From Pseudomonadota bacterium (lineage in GTDB: Bacteria > Myxococcota_A > Polyangia > Polyangiales > Polyangiaceae), in the NCBI GenBank assembly GCA_023428245.1, contig JAEYYX010000093.1, positions 1-50,147 of the forward strand: a stretch of 50,147 bases of DNA, in the 5' to 3' direction. The notes beneath the pieces were generated by a model. It was not told the origin of the DNA and made no database searches. It saw only the letters and a program-made list of their open reading frames with translations. Made by a program: the position numbers and the translations under genes. Positions within the stretch are counted from its first letter, which is position 1, and every line of letters begins with the position of its first letter. Below, piece after piece: positions 42,685-50,147 of this stretch.

Positions 42685-45252
42685 TTAGTTGGACGACGCG
42701 CGAACCATGACAGTTTGGGGCGGGAGCAGGGCGTCAGAGCTTCCTCCCACGCGGATCTCGACGGGGCCCTCTTCGATCGCCCAGTCATTGCGGGTCATGT
42801 CAAAGTACTTGAGATCGCGGACGCGGACAGGAATCGTCACACGCTTGGCTTCTCCCGGATCGAGCTCGACGCGAGCGAAGCCTCGGAGCTCCTTCTTAGG
42901 CCGTCGCACCTTACTTTCGGGGAAGGAGACGTAGAGCTGAATGACCTCGGCGCCGCGGCGCTCGCCCGTATTACGGACGGTGACCTGGGCTCGGATGATG
43001 CCGTTTGCGGTCACATCGCCGCAGCCGACGTCGAGACCCTCATAAGCGAAGGTCGTGTAGGAGAGGCCGTGCCCGAAGGCGTAGCGGGGAGTGTGGCCCT
43101 TCTCGTCGAACCAGCGGTAGCCGACGTTGAACTCCATGGGATTCGCGACGGTATCGCCGAGGGTGAAGGTCGGGAACTGGCTGATCGACATCGGCCAGGT
43201 CACGGGAAGGCGACCGGAGAAGTTCGCGTGACCGAAGAGCAAGCGGCCGAGAGCGTCGCCCGCTCGCTGCCCCGGGTACCAGGCCATGACGAGCGCCTTC
43301 GCTGAATCGAGCCAAGGTGCATCGATGACTCCACCAGCCTCGATGACGACGACGGTCGGCTTTCCGAGCGCTAGAACATCGGTCACGAGCTTGTTCTGAT
43401 CGAGTGTCTTGGGGCGGGGCTTCGCTGCCTTCAGCTCGGCTGACTCGTTGGCGTCCCATTGCAACGGAATTGAGAGATCGTCACGGTCGGCGGCGCCCGT
43501 ATACTCCTCTCCTTCGTCGCCAGAGGTGAGGCCTACGACGACCACGACAAAGTCTGCGTCGCCTACCTCGGCGGCGGTGTTCCCGGCGATAACCTCGGTG
43601 CCTGAATGTTTATGGGCGCTCAGGCCGTCGAAGGGACCTATCGAGAGGGCCGGATCGGGGAGAACACGGCTACTTCCGCGATCGCCGAGCGCGACGTCTC
43701 GAGCGAAATCGAAGGTCTTCAGGGCGCTGCCGTCGCTCTTGACCGCGTATTCGATCTTCGCGCCGATGACGGCGACTTTCTTGGTGGCTTCTGGGATCGG
43801 GAGAATTCCCTCGTTCTTGAGCAGGACAGCTCCCTTTTCGGCCGCCTCGGCGGCGAGGGCCACGTGCGGTTCGGAGTTCGTAATCTTTCCTTCCGCGACG
43901 TCGTAGCCCGTGACGGTCGGTTGCGGTCCCCAGGGGCTATCCTTGTAGGCGGTTCCCCAGCGGAGTTTCTGTTCGAGAACCCGCGTCACCGCGCGATCCA
44001 CGTACTGCACTGGGACTCGGCCTTCCTGTACGAGCTGCGGCAGCGTACTGAAATGGATGGCCCAAGGTACCTCAATGTCGAGACCCGCCTTGATGGCCTC
44101 CTCCGCGATGCTCATCCTTTGGGCAATGGTATAGCTCTTGCCACCCTGGCCCAGGCCATCGGCAGGCATAGCCCACCAGTCCGTCAGCACGAAGCCGCGG
44201 AAGCCGAAATCATACTTCAGGACCTGCGTGAGCAGGTGCTCGTGCTGCGTGAGCTTTTTCCCGTTGACGAGGTTGTACGAGGCCATCATGCAGCCGATGC
44301 CGCCATCACGAGAGACCATCTCGAAGTGGCGACCGTAGGTCTCGCGCGCAGTCTGCTCGTCGATTTCGACGTTGATCGACATGCGCTGGAGCTCGATGTT
44401 GTTCGCGATGTAGTGCTTCGCGCAGCCGGTGACGTGCTTCTGGATGCCGATGGTGACCGCCGTTGCGATACGACCGAGGTGGAAGGAGTCCTCACCGAAC
44501 GTCTCTTGCGCGCGGCCCCAGAGCGGGTTTCTCAGGATGTTCATACAGGGCGCGAGGAGCACGTTGTGCCCCGAAGCCACGGTCTCGTCGGCCATTGCTT
44601 CGCCGACGCGGCGCGCCAGATCGAAATCAAAGGCCGCGCCTTGGACCACGCTCGTCGGGAACGAGGTCGAATAGTTTTTCAACGTCGTCTTGCGGGGCTG
44701 ATCGGTGCGATAGTCGACGCCGGCCTCGAGATTGATCCCGTGAGGTCCGTCGCGCCACTGGTAGCCGCGAATCCCGAGCGTATCGTCGTCCCTCGAGCGC
44801 TGAATGTCGCGCCAGCGGTTAGCATCGTCGTAGTTTGGAATATCGACGCCGGTGAGCTGAATCACCTTCTGCTCGAGGGTCATCTGCTGCACGAGGCCTT
44901 CCGCTTCCGCCGTGATCGCGGGATCGGTAGTGTACAGATCGCGGACAGGCTCGTCGCCGCAGGAAGTCCGCTCAGCCGGTCCCACGACGAAGTCGCTAGG
45001 GCCGCTGTCGACGACCTCTTCGGTCGTCGCAAGCGCAACGGTCGGATCCTCTCCTTCGGTGAAGTAACGAGGGGCAGTGAGCTTACCGCCATCGCCGTCG
45101 CCGCCTACCTGGCCGCCGGCCTTGCCTGCTTCTCGGACGGCCTTGAGGTCGTCGGAATGTTCACAGGCGACGAGGGTCGCACCCGTCAGGCCAAAGGCGA
45201 CGAGTGCGACGAGAGGAATTCGGTTTTGGTTCGAACGGCTACGGTGACTCAT
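42685..45252 (-). CDS. GH3 beta-glucosidase lipoprotein (no PA14)
   Basis: 855 residues. Signal LVALVAFGLTGATLVAC has a lipobox Cys near 30. The GH3 barrel has GYQWRDGPHGIN, the NPLWGRAQETFGEDSF segment, KHYIANN and the nucleophile motif GFVLTDWWAM with Asp358. The sandwich domain has KNEGILPIP and VVVVGLTSGDEGEEY. A Fn3-like domain follows (VRNTGERRGAEVIQLYVS). Unlike the enzyme at 22189 it lacks PA14. It is the first gene of an operon with the barrel protein. It likely cleaves terminal beta-linked sugars at the surface or in the periplasm. Confidence 0.95.
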   Translation of the reverse strand: MSHRSRSNQNRIPLVALVAFGLTGATLVACEHSDDLKAVREAGKAGGQVGGDGDGGKLTAPRYFTEGEDPTVALATTEEVVDSGPSDFVVGPAERTSCGDEPVRDLYTTDPAITAEAEGLVQQMTLEQKVIQLTGVDIPNYDDANRWRDIQRSRDDDTLGIRGYQWRDGPHGINLEAGVDYRTDQPRKTTLKNYSTSFPTSVVQGAAFDFDLARRVGEAMADETVASGHNVLLAPCMNILRNPLWGRAQETFGEDSFHLGRIATAVTIGIQKHVTGCAKHYIANNIELQRMSINVEIDEQTARETYGRHFEMVSRDGGIGCMMASYNLVNGKKLTQHEHLLTQVLKYDFGFRGFVLTDWWAMPADGLGQGGKSYTIAQRMSIAEEAIKAGLDIEVPWAIHFSTLPQLVQEGRVPVQYVDRAVTRVLEQKLRWGTAYKDSPWGPQPTVTGYDVAEGKITNSEPHVALAAEAAEKGAVLLKNEGILPIPEATKKVAVIGAKIEYAVKSDGSALKTFDFARDVALGDRGSSRVLPDPALSIGPFDGLSAHKHSGTEVIAGNTAAEVGDADFVVVVVGLTSGDEGEEYTGAADRDDLSIPLQWDANESAELKAAKPRPKTLDQNKLVTDVLALGKPTVVVIEAGGVIDAPWLDSAKALVMAWYPGQRAGDALGRLLFGHANFSGRLPVTWPMSISQFPTFTLGDTVANPMEFNVGYRWFDEKGHTPRYAFGHGLSYTTFAYEGLDVGCGDVTANGIIRAQVTVRNTGERRGAEVIQLYVSFPESKVRRPKKELRGFARVELDPGEAKRVTIPVRVRDLKYFDMTRNDWAIEEGPVEIRVGGSSDALLPPQTVMVRASSN

Positions 45253-45760
45253 ATATCGAAACGCTCCATAATTGGGGGCAAAGGATAAGCTTTCTATGAA
45301 CGACGGCTGCTCTAGGGGCCAGATCGAACGCGAGGGGCGAACCCTCTAGCATGGCGTTCTTTCAGCACCAAGTGCGCATCAGATGCGCGAGGCGCCTTCT
45401 CGTGATTCTTGCAGACGTCAAAAGATCGCTCGCCGCTAGATCTGCGAAAGCAGCGTGAGGTGAGACGCGGGTGGAACCGTTTCCAGATTCTGATCGCGTG
45501 GACGTTAGTGGTTGCACAGCCCAGCTGCACCCGCGCCGGGTGTGGTGAGCAGAAAACGAGAGCACTGCATTCGGAAGCGAGGGCATGGCTCGAGACCGGC
45601 GGGAGAGGTCGGTCCTCGGATAGGTGCATCGGCGACCTCCTCGTGGGCACTTTTTGTCGTGCTTTTTTTCAGGGGGCCCGAGCTCTGGGATGGGGGGTGC
45701 TGGGGGAAGGAGCCCGACGGGAGGGCCCGCGGGAATCCGACTTACGCTATAAGGGCGGCT
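45253..45760. other. divergent gap between GH3 operon and glycosyltransferase
   Basis: About 500 bases without a gene I can support. Several short frames here lack signal, homology or ribosome site. A run of T (45664-45671) follows a hairpin-poor sequence. Promoters for the GH3 operon and the glycosyltransferase presumably lie here, but none was recognised. Confidence 0.4.
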
Positions 45761-46930
45761 ATGCCGGAGCGCCGCACGAACATCTGTCTCAATATGATCG
45801 TGAAGAACGAGGAGAAGGTCCTCCCGAGGCTCTTTCGGTCGGTCAAGGACTACGTCGACTACTACGTCATCGTCGACACCGGTTCCACCGACTCGACGAT
45901 CGAGCTCATTCGCCGCGAGATGGACGCTTATGGAATTCCGGGGGAGATCCACGAGCGACCCTGGGTCAACTTTGGTGCAAATCGGCAGCAGGCCCTTGAA
46001 CTAGCATTGCGAGCAGACAAAGCGGATTGGATCCTTTTCATCGACGCCGACGAAGAACTCGGCGTTTCCGATCCGACATTTTTCGAGAAGCTCGAGCCGG
46101 GCGTGAGCTATAATCTCGAGAAACACCACGGCGGGATGCGATACGCCGTCCCCGCGCTCGTGAACGTCCGCGCGAGCCGATTTCAGTGGGTCGGGCCCGT
46201 CCATAACCTCCTCAAAGTCGTCGAGGGGCCGGGTTTCGCGCGCGCGCGCAAGGACGTCTGGATCGTCTACCACCAGCACGAGGGCGCGAAATCCCACGGC
46301 CTCACGGCTGAGCAGAAATATTTGAAGGATGCGGAAATCCTCGAGCGCGAGCTCACCCAAGATCCGACGAATGGCCGGAATCAGATGCTCCTCGGACAGT
46401 CCTACCGGGATGCGGGCCACTTCGAAAAAGCCCTCGAGGCTTATCGGAAGCGAGTGACCATGGAGGGTGGCTGGGAAGAAGAGAGATTCTATTCACAGCT
46501 CGAAGTCGGGAAGATTTCGATCCGCCTCGGCAAACCGGAGAACGTGGTGCTCGGGGAGCTCCTCGCTGCCTATCAGTTGCGCCCGATCCGCGCTGAGCCC
46601 CTCTACGAGCTCGCCTGCTACTTTCGCTCGAAGAAATCGTATGCGATGGCCTTACTCTTCGCGAAGGCTGGTGTTCGGACGCCGAAGCCCGACGACGCCT
46701 TGTACGTATCGGATCCAGTCTATACCTGGCGACTCTGGGACGAGGTATCCGTCGCTACGTTCTGGCTTGGTGACTACGCGGGTTCGAAAGAGGCCTGCGA
46801 GGTGCTCTTAGCGAAAGTCGAAGCCGGCCTACCGATTCCGGAGGAGGATGTGCAACGGATCCGCGCAAATCGCGACGGAGCTGCCGTTCGACTCAGGACG
46901 GAGGCGGCGAGGAACATGAGCGCTCAATGA
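45761..46930 (+). CDS. family 2 glycosyltransferase with TPR-like C-terminus
   Basis: ATG 45761 gives 389 residues; the frame is open far upstream but homology starts here. The GT2 domain has the start CLNMIVKNEEKVLPRLFRSV, the nucleotide-sugar DTGSTDST and the metal-binding DADEEL (~90). Helical repeats follow (~195-385: LLGQSYRDAGHFEKALEAYRKRV, LYELACYFRSKKSYAMALLF). This layout is common in SPBc2-type and tetratricopeptide glycosyltransferases; it may glycosylate proteins or surface polymers. No membrane segment is seen. Confidence 0.88.
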   Translation: MPERRTNICLNMIVKNEEKVLPRLFRSVKDYVDYYVIVDTGSTDSTIELIRREMDAYGIPGEIHERPWVNFGANRQQALELALRADKADWILFIDADEELGVSDPTFFEKLEPGVSYNLEKHHGGMRYAVPALVNVRASRFQWVGPVHNLLKVVEGPGFARARKDVWIVYHQHEGAKSHGLTAEQKYLKDAEILERELTQDPTNGRNQMLLGQSYRDAGHFEKALEAYRKRVTMEGGWEEERFYSQLEVGKISIRLGKPENVVLGELLAAYQLRPIRAEPLYELACYFRSKKSYAMALLFAKAGVRTPKPDDALYVSDPVYTWRLWDEVSVATFWLGDYAGSKEACEVLLAKVEAGLPIPEEDVQRIRANRDGAAVRLRTEAARNMSAQ

Positions 46931-46943
46931 TCGCCACAAACTT

Positions 46944-46984
46944 CGCCTCGGTTTGGCGGTAGCGGTTACAACCTTGCCGAGGCG
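46944..46984 (+). terminator. inverted repeat after the glycosyltransferase gene
   Basis: CGCCTCGG (46944-46951) and CCGAGGCG (46977-46984) can pair over 8 bp with a 25-base loop. No T-run follows, so this is a weak terminator or only an RNA hairpin. Confidence 0.3.
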
Positions 46985-47068
46985 GAATTCGTTTCGTATA
47001 GTTCCGTCTCTCTTCTCGCGGCCCGGCGCCCGAGTGCCTCTCGAACTTTCCGCTAGGATCACGAAATA

Positions 47069-47590
47069 ATGGACAAATCGCTCATCTCCGTCTCGGTTCT
47101 CGTACTCGGCTTCGTTGGCTCCGGCTGTTTCGGCGGACGCGAAGATGGCTCAGGTGCCGGTGGTGCCCCGAATGCGTCGGGAGGAGCAGGCGCAGGGAGT
47201 GGCGGCGAGATGGCCTGTCCTCCGCCCTGCAATGTCGATGAGGAGACCGGTGGCGCTCCTTCAGCGGGCGGAGCCCCCTCGGGCAGCGGCGGAAACGGCA
47301 CCTGTGAGTGTGGAACCGGCGGCGGTTCACCTGGCGGCTCCCCCGGCGGTTCACCTGGTGGCTCCCCCGGTGGTTCACCTGGCGGCTCCCCCGGTGGTTC
47401 GCCTGGCGGCTCCCCCGGCGGCTCGCCGTCGAGCTGTGTGTGCGATCCCGGCGGCTCGCCTGGTGGTTCTCCCGGCGGCTCACCTGGTGGTTCCCCCGGC
47501 GGCTCGCCTGGTGGCTCCCCCGGCGGTTCACCTGGTGGTTCTCCCGGCGGCTCGCCTGGTGGCTCCCCCGGCGGTTCACCCGGCGCCTGA
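47069..47590 (+). CDS. lipoprotein made of GGSP repeats
   Basis: 173 residues. Signal LISVSVLVLGFVGSGC has a lipobox Cys ~20. A Gly/Ala-rich linker with CPPPC (~50) and a CEC motif (~90) leads into about 20 GGSP units, interrupted once by SSCVCDP (~118), and ends GGSPGA. No globular domain follows. Elsewhere in this window such linkers carry enzymes; here the linker is the whole protein. It may be a flexible surface tether or spacer. The DNA is a 12/24-bp tandem repeat, so its length is likely variable. Confidence 0.7.
   Translation: MDKSLISVSVLVLGFVGSGCFGGREDGSGAGGAPNASGGAGAGSGGEMACPPPCNVDEETGGAPSAGGAPSGSGGNGTCECGTGGGSPGGSPGGSPGGSPGGSPGGSPGGSPGGSPGGSPSSCVCDPGGSPGGSPGGSPGGSPGGSPGGSPGGSPGGSPGGSPGGSPGGSPGA
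47329..47586 (+). repeat. 12-bp minisatellite encoding GGSP
   Basis: Tandem 12-base units (GGCGGCTCCCCC, GGCGGTTCACCT, GGTGGCTCCCCC and variants) alternate, giving a higher-order 24-base period. They are interrupted once at ~47427-47452. Third-position variation between units is limited, which points to slippage or unequal recombination. All units are in frame. Confidence 0.85.
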
Positions 47591-47610
47591 GACTCAGGTT
47601 CGAGAGTATG

Positions 47611-47650
47611 CGGGCCGAGGAGATCTCTCTTCGGCCCGTTCTCTATTTTG
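47611..47650 (+). terminator. probable terminator after the GGSP lipoprotein
   Basis: CGGGCCGA (47611-47618) pairs with TCGGCCCG (47631-47638), an 8-bp stem with a 12-base loop. It is followed by TTCTCTATTTT, an imperfect T-tract. It lies 20 bases after the stop. Confidence 0.6.
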
Positions 47651-48262
47651 TGGCTCGGCGGTCGACCGAGTCGAAGCGGAGAGCTCGAATCGCTCTCCTG
47701 CCCGAGACCATGGCCCGGCCGTTGACCACCCGAGCCCGTGGGACCAGGGGGCCATTCGCCCGGGATTTTTCCACTTTTCTAGGAACAGCCTCAGCACTAG
47801 TTTGAGGCGTAGCGCTTCCTTTGCTTGAAGAGAGCGCTCCGCGCTCTACCTGGCGAGGCTGGGAGGCGTAGCGGCGCCTTGAGGGCTCACGAGGCGGAGA
47901 GATGAAGTCCAAGGAGCGTCCTATCTTTGGCCGGCGGCACAGGGCCCGGACGGGCGAAAATGAGAACAAGAAGTGCCCGACCTCACGTCCGTCGGGTACT
48001 CACGCACTGTCGGTCTCAATGTCCTGTTCCATGGGGCCACTCCGCGCAGAGCGGACGTGGGCTTTTTGGGTGAGGGGACAAAGGGAAAGACAGGTGACAA
48101 ATGCGGAAAGGCTGGTCGAAGGGAGCGCTTCCCGAAAGGACGACCGGGCTCTGCCGCGATAAGAGGCGTAAGCGTATAGGTTGGATGGGCGCGGAGGCCT
48201 TTGTTCTCCTCTGACGGGGGGACTCACAGTGTGACTACGTCGCCCCTCGGAGGCAGCAAAGT
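47651..48262. other. gap upstream of GH30 with LacI-type palindrome
   Basis: No gene is supported in these ~610 bases. GGGAGCGCTTCC (48121-48132) is a near-palindrome with the same AGCGCTTCC core as the site before the GH3 gene at 24825. A second AGCGCT site (AGAGCG-CTCCG-CGCTCT, 47831-47847) can form a hairpin. The first site is ~130 bases before the GH30 start, a plausible operator. Confidence 0.4.
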
Positions 48263-50077
48263 ATGAAGACCTTGAATCGAACTTTCATTTCTACGGTTGG
48301 GATCGGGATGGGCTTGAGCCTCCTGGGGGTATTGGCCTGTGGAACGACGCCGGATCCGTCGAACCCTGGCGCTGGTGGCATGGCGCAGGTCGGCGGGAGC
48401 GGGAACCCGGGCAATGGAGGGAGTCCGGGAGCCGGCGGCACACCCAACGGCGGGGGCGGTAGTGGCTCCGGCGGCGAAACGCTCGCCGGAGGCGGGCCTG
48501 GCGCGGGTGGCGACGGAGCGGGCGGCGCGCCAGCCGGTGGCGCCGGGAACGCCGGAGGCAGCGGCTCCGGCGGCGAGATCGGTGTGGGCGGGAGCGGAAC
48601 GATGGAAGGAGATCCGATTCCGAAGCCGAAGCTGATCACCTCGGCCGCGGGCGCCTTCTGGAAGACAGACGTGGAGCCGACCGTCGGCGGCACGAACGCC
48701 ACGATTACCGTGAACACGAGTTCTGAGCGCCAGACTTGGCTGGGCTGGGGTGGAACGTTCAATGAGGTGGGCTGGCGCGAGCTGATGAAGCTCGACGCTG
48801 CTGAACGTGAGCGAGTCATGAAGCTGCTCTTCAGCCGCGTCGATGGTCTCGCGCTGACCTGGGGACGTATTCCAATCGGCGCCAGCGATTACGCCGTCGA
48901 TCGCTATACGCTCTGCGACGCTCCTTGCAACGCAGAGAACGTCGAGACGGAGTTCTCGATCGAGCGCGACAGGGATCCTCAGAAAGGCCTCATCCCGTAC
49001 ATCAAGGCCGCTCAGGCCGTCGTCGAGGCCGAGAAGGCCCAATACAAGGGCATCCGAGACACCATCTTTTGGGCGAGTCCTTGGACGCCTCCGCCCTGGT
49101 CGAAGAACAACAATGCCTACGATAAGGGCGTCGTGAAAAACGAAACCGCCAATCGAAAGGCTCTCGCGAAGTACTTCGTGAAGTTCGTCGAGGAGTACGG
49201 GAAGGAAGGGATCCCGATCGATCACATCCAGCCCCAGAACGAGCCCGGCTGGGCACAAGCGTATCCGAGCGCTGCTTGGGGTCCGTTCACGGATGGGCCG
49301 ACATCGAACACCTCGACCCCCGCGTTCCTCGGATCTTTCGTTGAACAAGACCTCCGGCCGGCGCTCGACGAGGCGGGACTCGAGAACGTGGGCATCTGGT
49401 TCGGAACGCTCTCGAACAACTCCCATTTCAACGCGTATTGGGGGAGCCTCACCAACAAGAGCCTCGTGCGCGGCATCGGGCTTCAGTGGGAGACCGTGGC
49501 GAGCATCGCGACGCCGGTCAACGCCGGGGTGATCGTCATGCAGACCGAGCACCGTTGCGGAAACTACCCGTGGGTGAGTGGTGCGAATGACGGCATGAAC
49601 AGCACGGCGGCGAGTGCGGAAGCGGCGGACTCCACCACCTTCTGGAAAGATTGGGCGCCGAACAACTACAACTACGCCGTCGAGTCCTGGGGCCTGTTCA
49701 AGCAGTGGATTACGGCCGGTGCGAACGCCTATAGCGCCTGGAACATGGTCCTCGACCGCGTCGGGCGAAACCTGGACATGGCGCGCCCCTGGCCGCAAAA
49801 CGCGCTCATCTCCTTCAACCAGGACGGTACGGTCAACGTGACGCCCTACTACTACGCGTTCCGTCACTTGACTCAGTACGTCGAACCTGGCGCGAAGCGC
49901 CTCGACACCCAGGGCGGTGATGCGCTTGCGTTCAAGAACCCCGACGGGAGCATCGTTGTTGCCATGTTCAACTCGGGCAACGCGGCGCAGACGACCCTTT
50001 CGATCGGCGGCACGATGTTGCAGTTCACGATTCCCCAGCGGGGCTTCGCGACGGTCAATTACATGCCCGGCGAGTAA
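48263..50077 (+). CDS. GH30 glycoside hydrolase lipoprotein (glucanase/xylanase type)
   Basis: 604 residues. Signal IGMGLSLLGVLAC has a lipobox Cys ~29. A Gly/Ala-rich linker runs to ~115. The GH30 (beta/alpha)8 barrel starts SSERQTWLGWGGTFNEVGW and has WASPWTPPPW, the acid/base motif HIQPQNEPGW (Glu327) and the nucleophile motif VIVMQTEHRCG (Glu429). A beta-sandwich closes the C-terminus (DGSIVVAMFNSGNA). GH30 enzymes include beta-1,6-glucanase, glucosylceramidase and glucuronoxylanase; the subtype is not resolved here. It is anchored outside the cell and acts on beta-linked polysaccharide. Confidence 0.93.
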   Translation: MKTLNRTFISTVGIGMGLSLLGVLACGTTPDPSNPGAGGMAQVGGSGNPGNGGSPGAGGTPNGGGGSGSGGETLAGGGPGAGGDGAGGAPAGGAGNAGGSGSGGEIGVGGSGTMEGDPIPKPKLITSAAGAFWKTDVEPTVGGTNATITVNTSSERQTWLGWGGTFNEVGWRELMKLDAAERERVMKLLFSRVDGLALTWGRIPIGASDYAVDRYTLCDAPCNAENVETEFSIERDRDPQKGLIPYIKAAQAVVEAEKAQYKGIRDTIFWASPWTPPPWSKNNNAYDKGVVKNETANRKALAKYFVKFVEEYGKEGIPIDHIQPQNEPGWAQAYPSAAWGPFTDGPTSNTSTPAFLGSFVEQDLRPALDEAGLENVGIWFGTLSNNSHFNAYWGSLTNKSLVRGIGLQWETVASIATPVNAGVIVMQTEHRCGNYPWVSGANDGMNSTAASAEAADSTTFWKDWAPNNYNYAVESWGLFKQWITAGANAYSAWNMVLDRVGRNLDMARPWPQNALISFNQDGTVNVTPYYYAFRHLTQYVEPGAKRLDTQGGDALAFKNPDGSIVVAMFNSGNAAQTTLSIGGTMLQFTIPQRGFATVNYMPGE

Positions 50078-50147
50078 GGCGTAGCGCCGATAGAGGTCGA
50101 GCCCCGTTACTGGAAATATGAAATGGGGTCGGCTGTTTTTTTTAGTT

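Noticed and set aside
43606..45288. 560-codon plus-strand open frame
   Set aside because: It is antisense to the GH3 gene whose catalytic motifs are intact.
47975..47995. Another esterase relic (acctcacgtccgtcgg resembles acctcgcgtccgtagc)
   Set aside because: Only about 13 bases match and similarity does not extend on either side.
48224..49867. 547-codon minus-strand open frame
   Set aside because: It is antisense to the GH30 gene with recognised catalytic residues.

Overview
The window reads like chromosome from a myxobacterium (Myxococcota, most likely order Polyangiales). The DNA is GC-rich. Many predicted lipoproteins have a lipobox cysteine followed by a long Gly/Ser/Ala/Pro linker. 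There is a KaiC-like ATPase/hybrid kinase pair, a FrzS-like protein (receiver plus long coiled coil), a prepilin peptidase, and several secreted glycoside hydrolases. The genus is not determinable from what is visible.

Layout. 1-1865: right part of an IS21-family element (istA, istB) abutting a Cys-rich secreted-protein gene that has lost its signal peptide. 3.2-6.8 kb: a zinc-ribbon protein, two lipoproteins and a small membrane protein. 7.1-10.4 kb: KaiC-like ATPase and hybrid histidine kinase, overlapping by one base, behind a good candidate sigma-54 promoter. 10.4-14.7 kb: a lipoprotein alpha/beta hydrolase (minus strand), a Kazal-like ORF, a cytochrome P450 and a redoxin lipoprotein. 14.9 kb: a tRNA-like element. 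15.3-21.8 kb: a minus-strand RND multidrug efflux operon (tetR, tolC-like, adaptor, RND pump). 22.2-27.7 kb: GH3 beta-glucosidase with PA14 insert, a damaged expansin, and an arylsulfotransferase-like lipoprotein ending in a strong terminator. 27.8-31.2 kb: repeats, an outer-membrane barrel and a lipoprotein. 31.7-36.3 kb: FadL-like porin, prmC, a lipoprotein, pilD and hisIE. 36.5-38.5 kb: FrzS-like protein. 39-41 kb: two small exported or anchored proteins and a nest of IS remnants. 41.1-45.3 kb: a second GH3 with an outer-membrane barrel in one operon. 45.8-50.1 kb: glycosyltransferase with TPR-like tail, a GGSP-repeat lipoprotein and a GH30 glucanase/xylanase-type lipoprotein.

How genes work together. 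Two GH3 enzymes, GH30, expansin and two to three outer-membrane barrels suggest extracellular beta-glucan or plant/fungal wall breakdown with oligosaccharide uptake. LacI-type operator-like sites lie upstream of one GH3 and of the GH30. KaiC/kinase and the FrzS-like protein are signalling modules. PilD and the FrzS-like protein fit type IV pilus or gliding biology.

Most unusual observations. (1) Three intergenic relics between 5.3 and 11.8 kb are decayed partial copies of genes that survive intact nearby: KaiC with Walker A cleanly deleted, the esterase, and the P450 5' end. (2) A 76-nt tRNA-like element has a perfect acceptor stem, T-arm and encoded CCA but no normal D or anticodon arm. (3) Iterated IS ends and a 250-bp internally deleted IS3-like element sit within a broken orfA. 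(4) The FrzS-like receiver lacks its phospho-acceptor Asp. (5) The expansin frame is open but has no start codon. No CRISPR array, rRNA, phage module or recognised defence system was seen.
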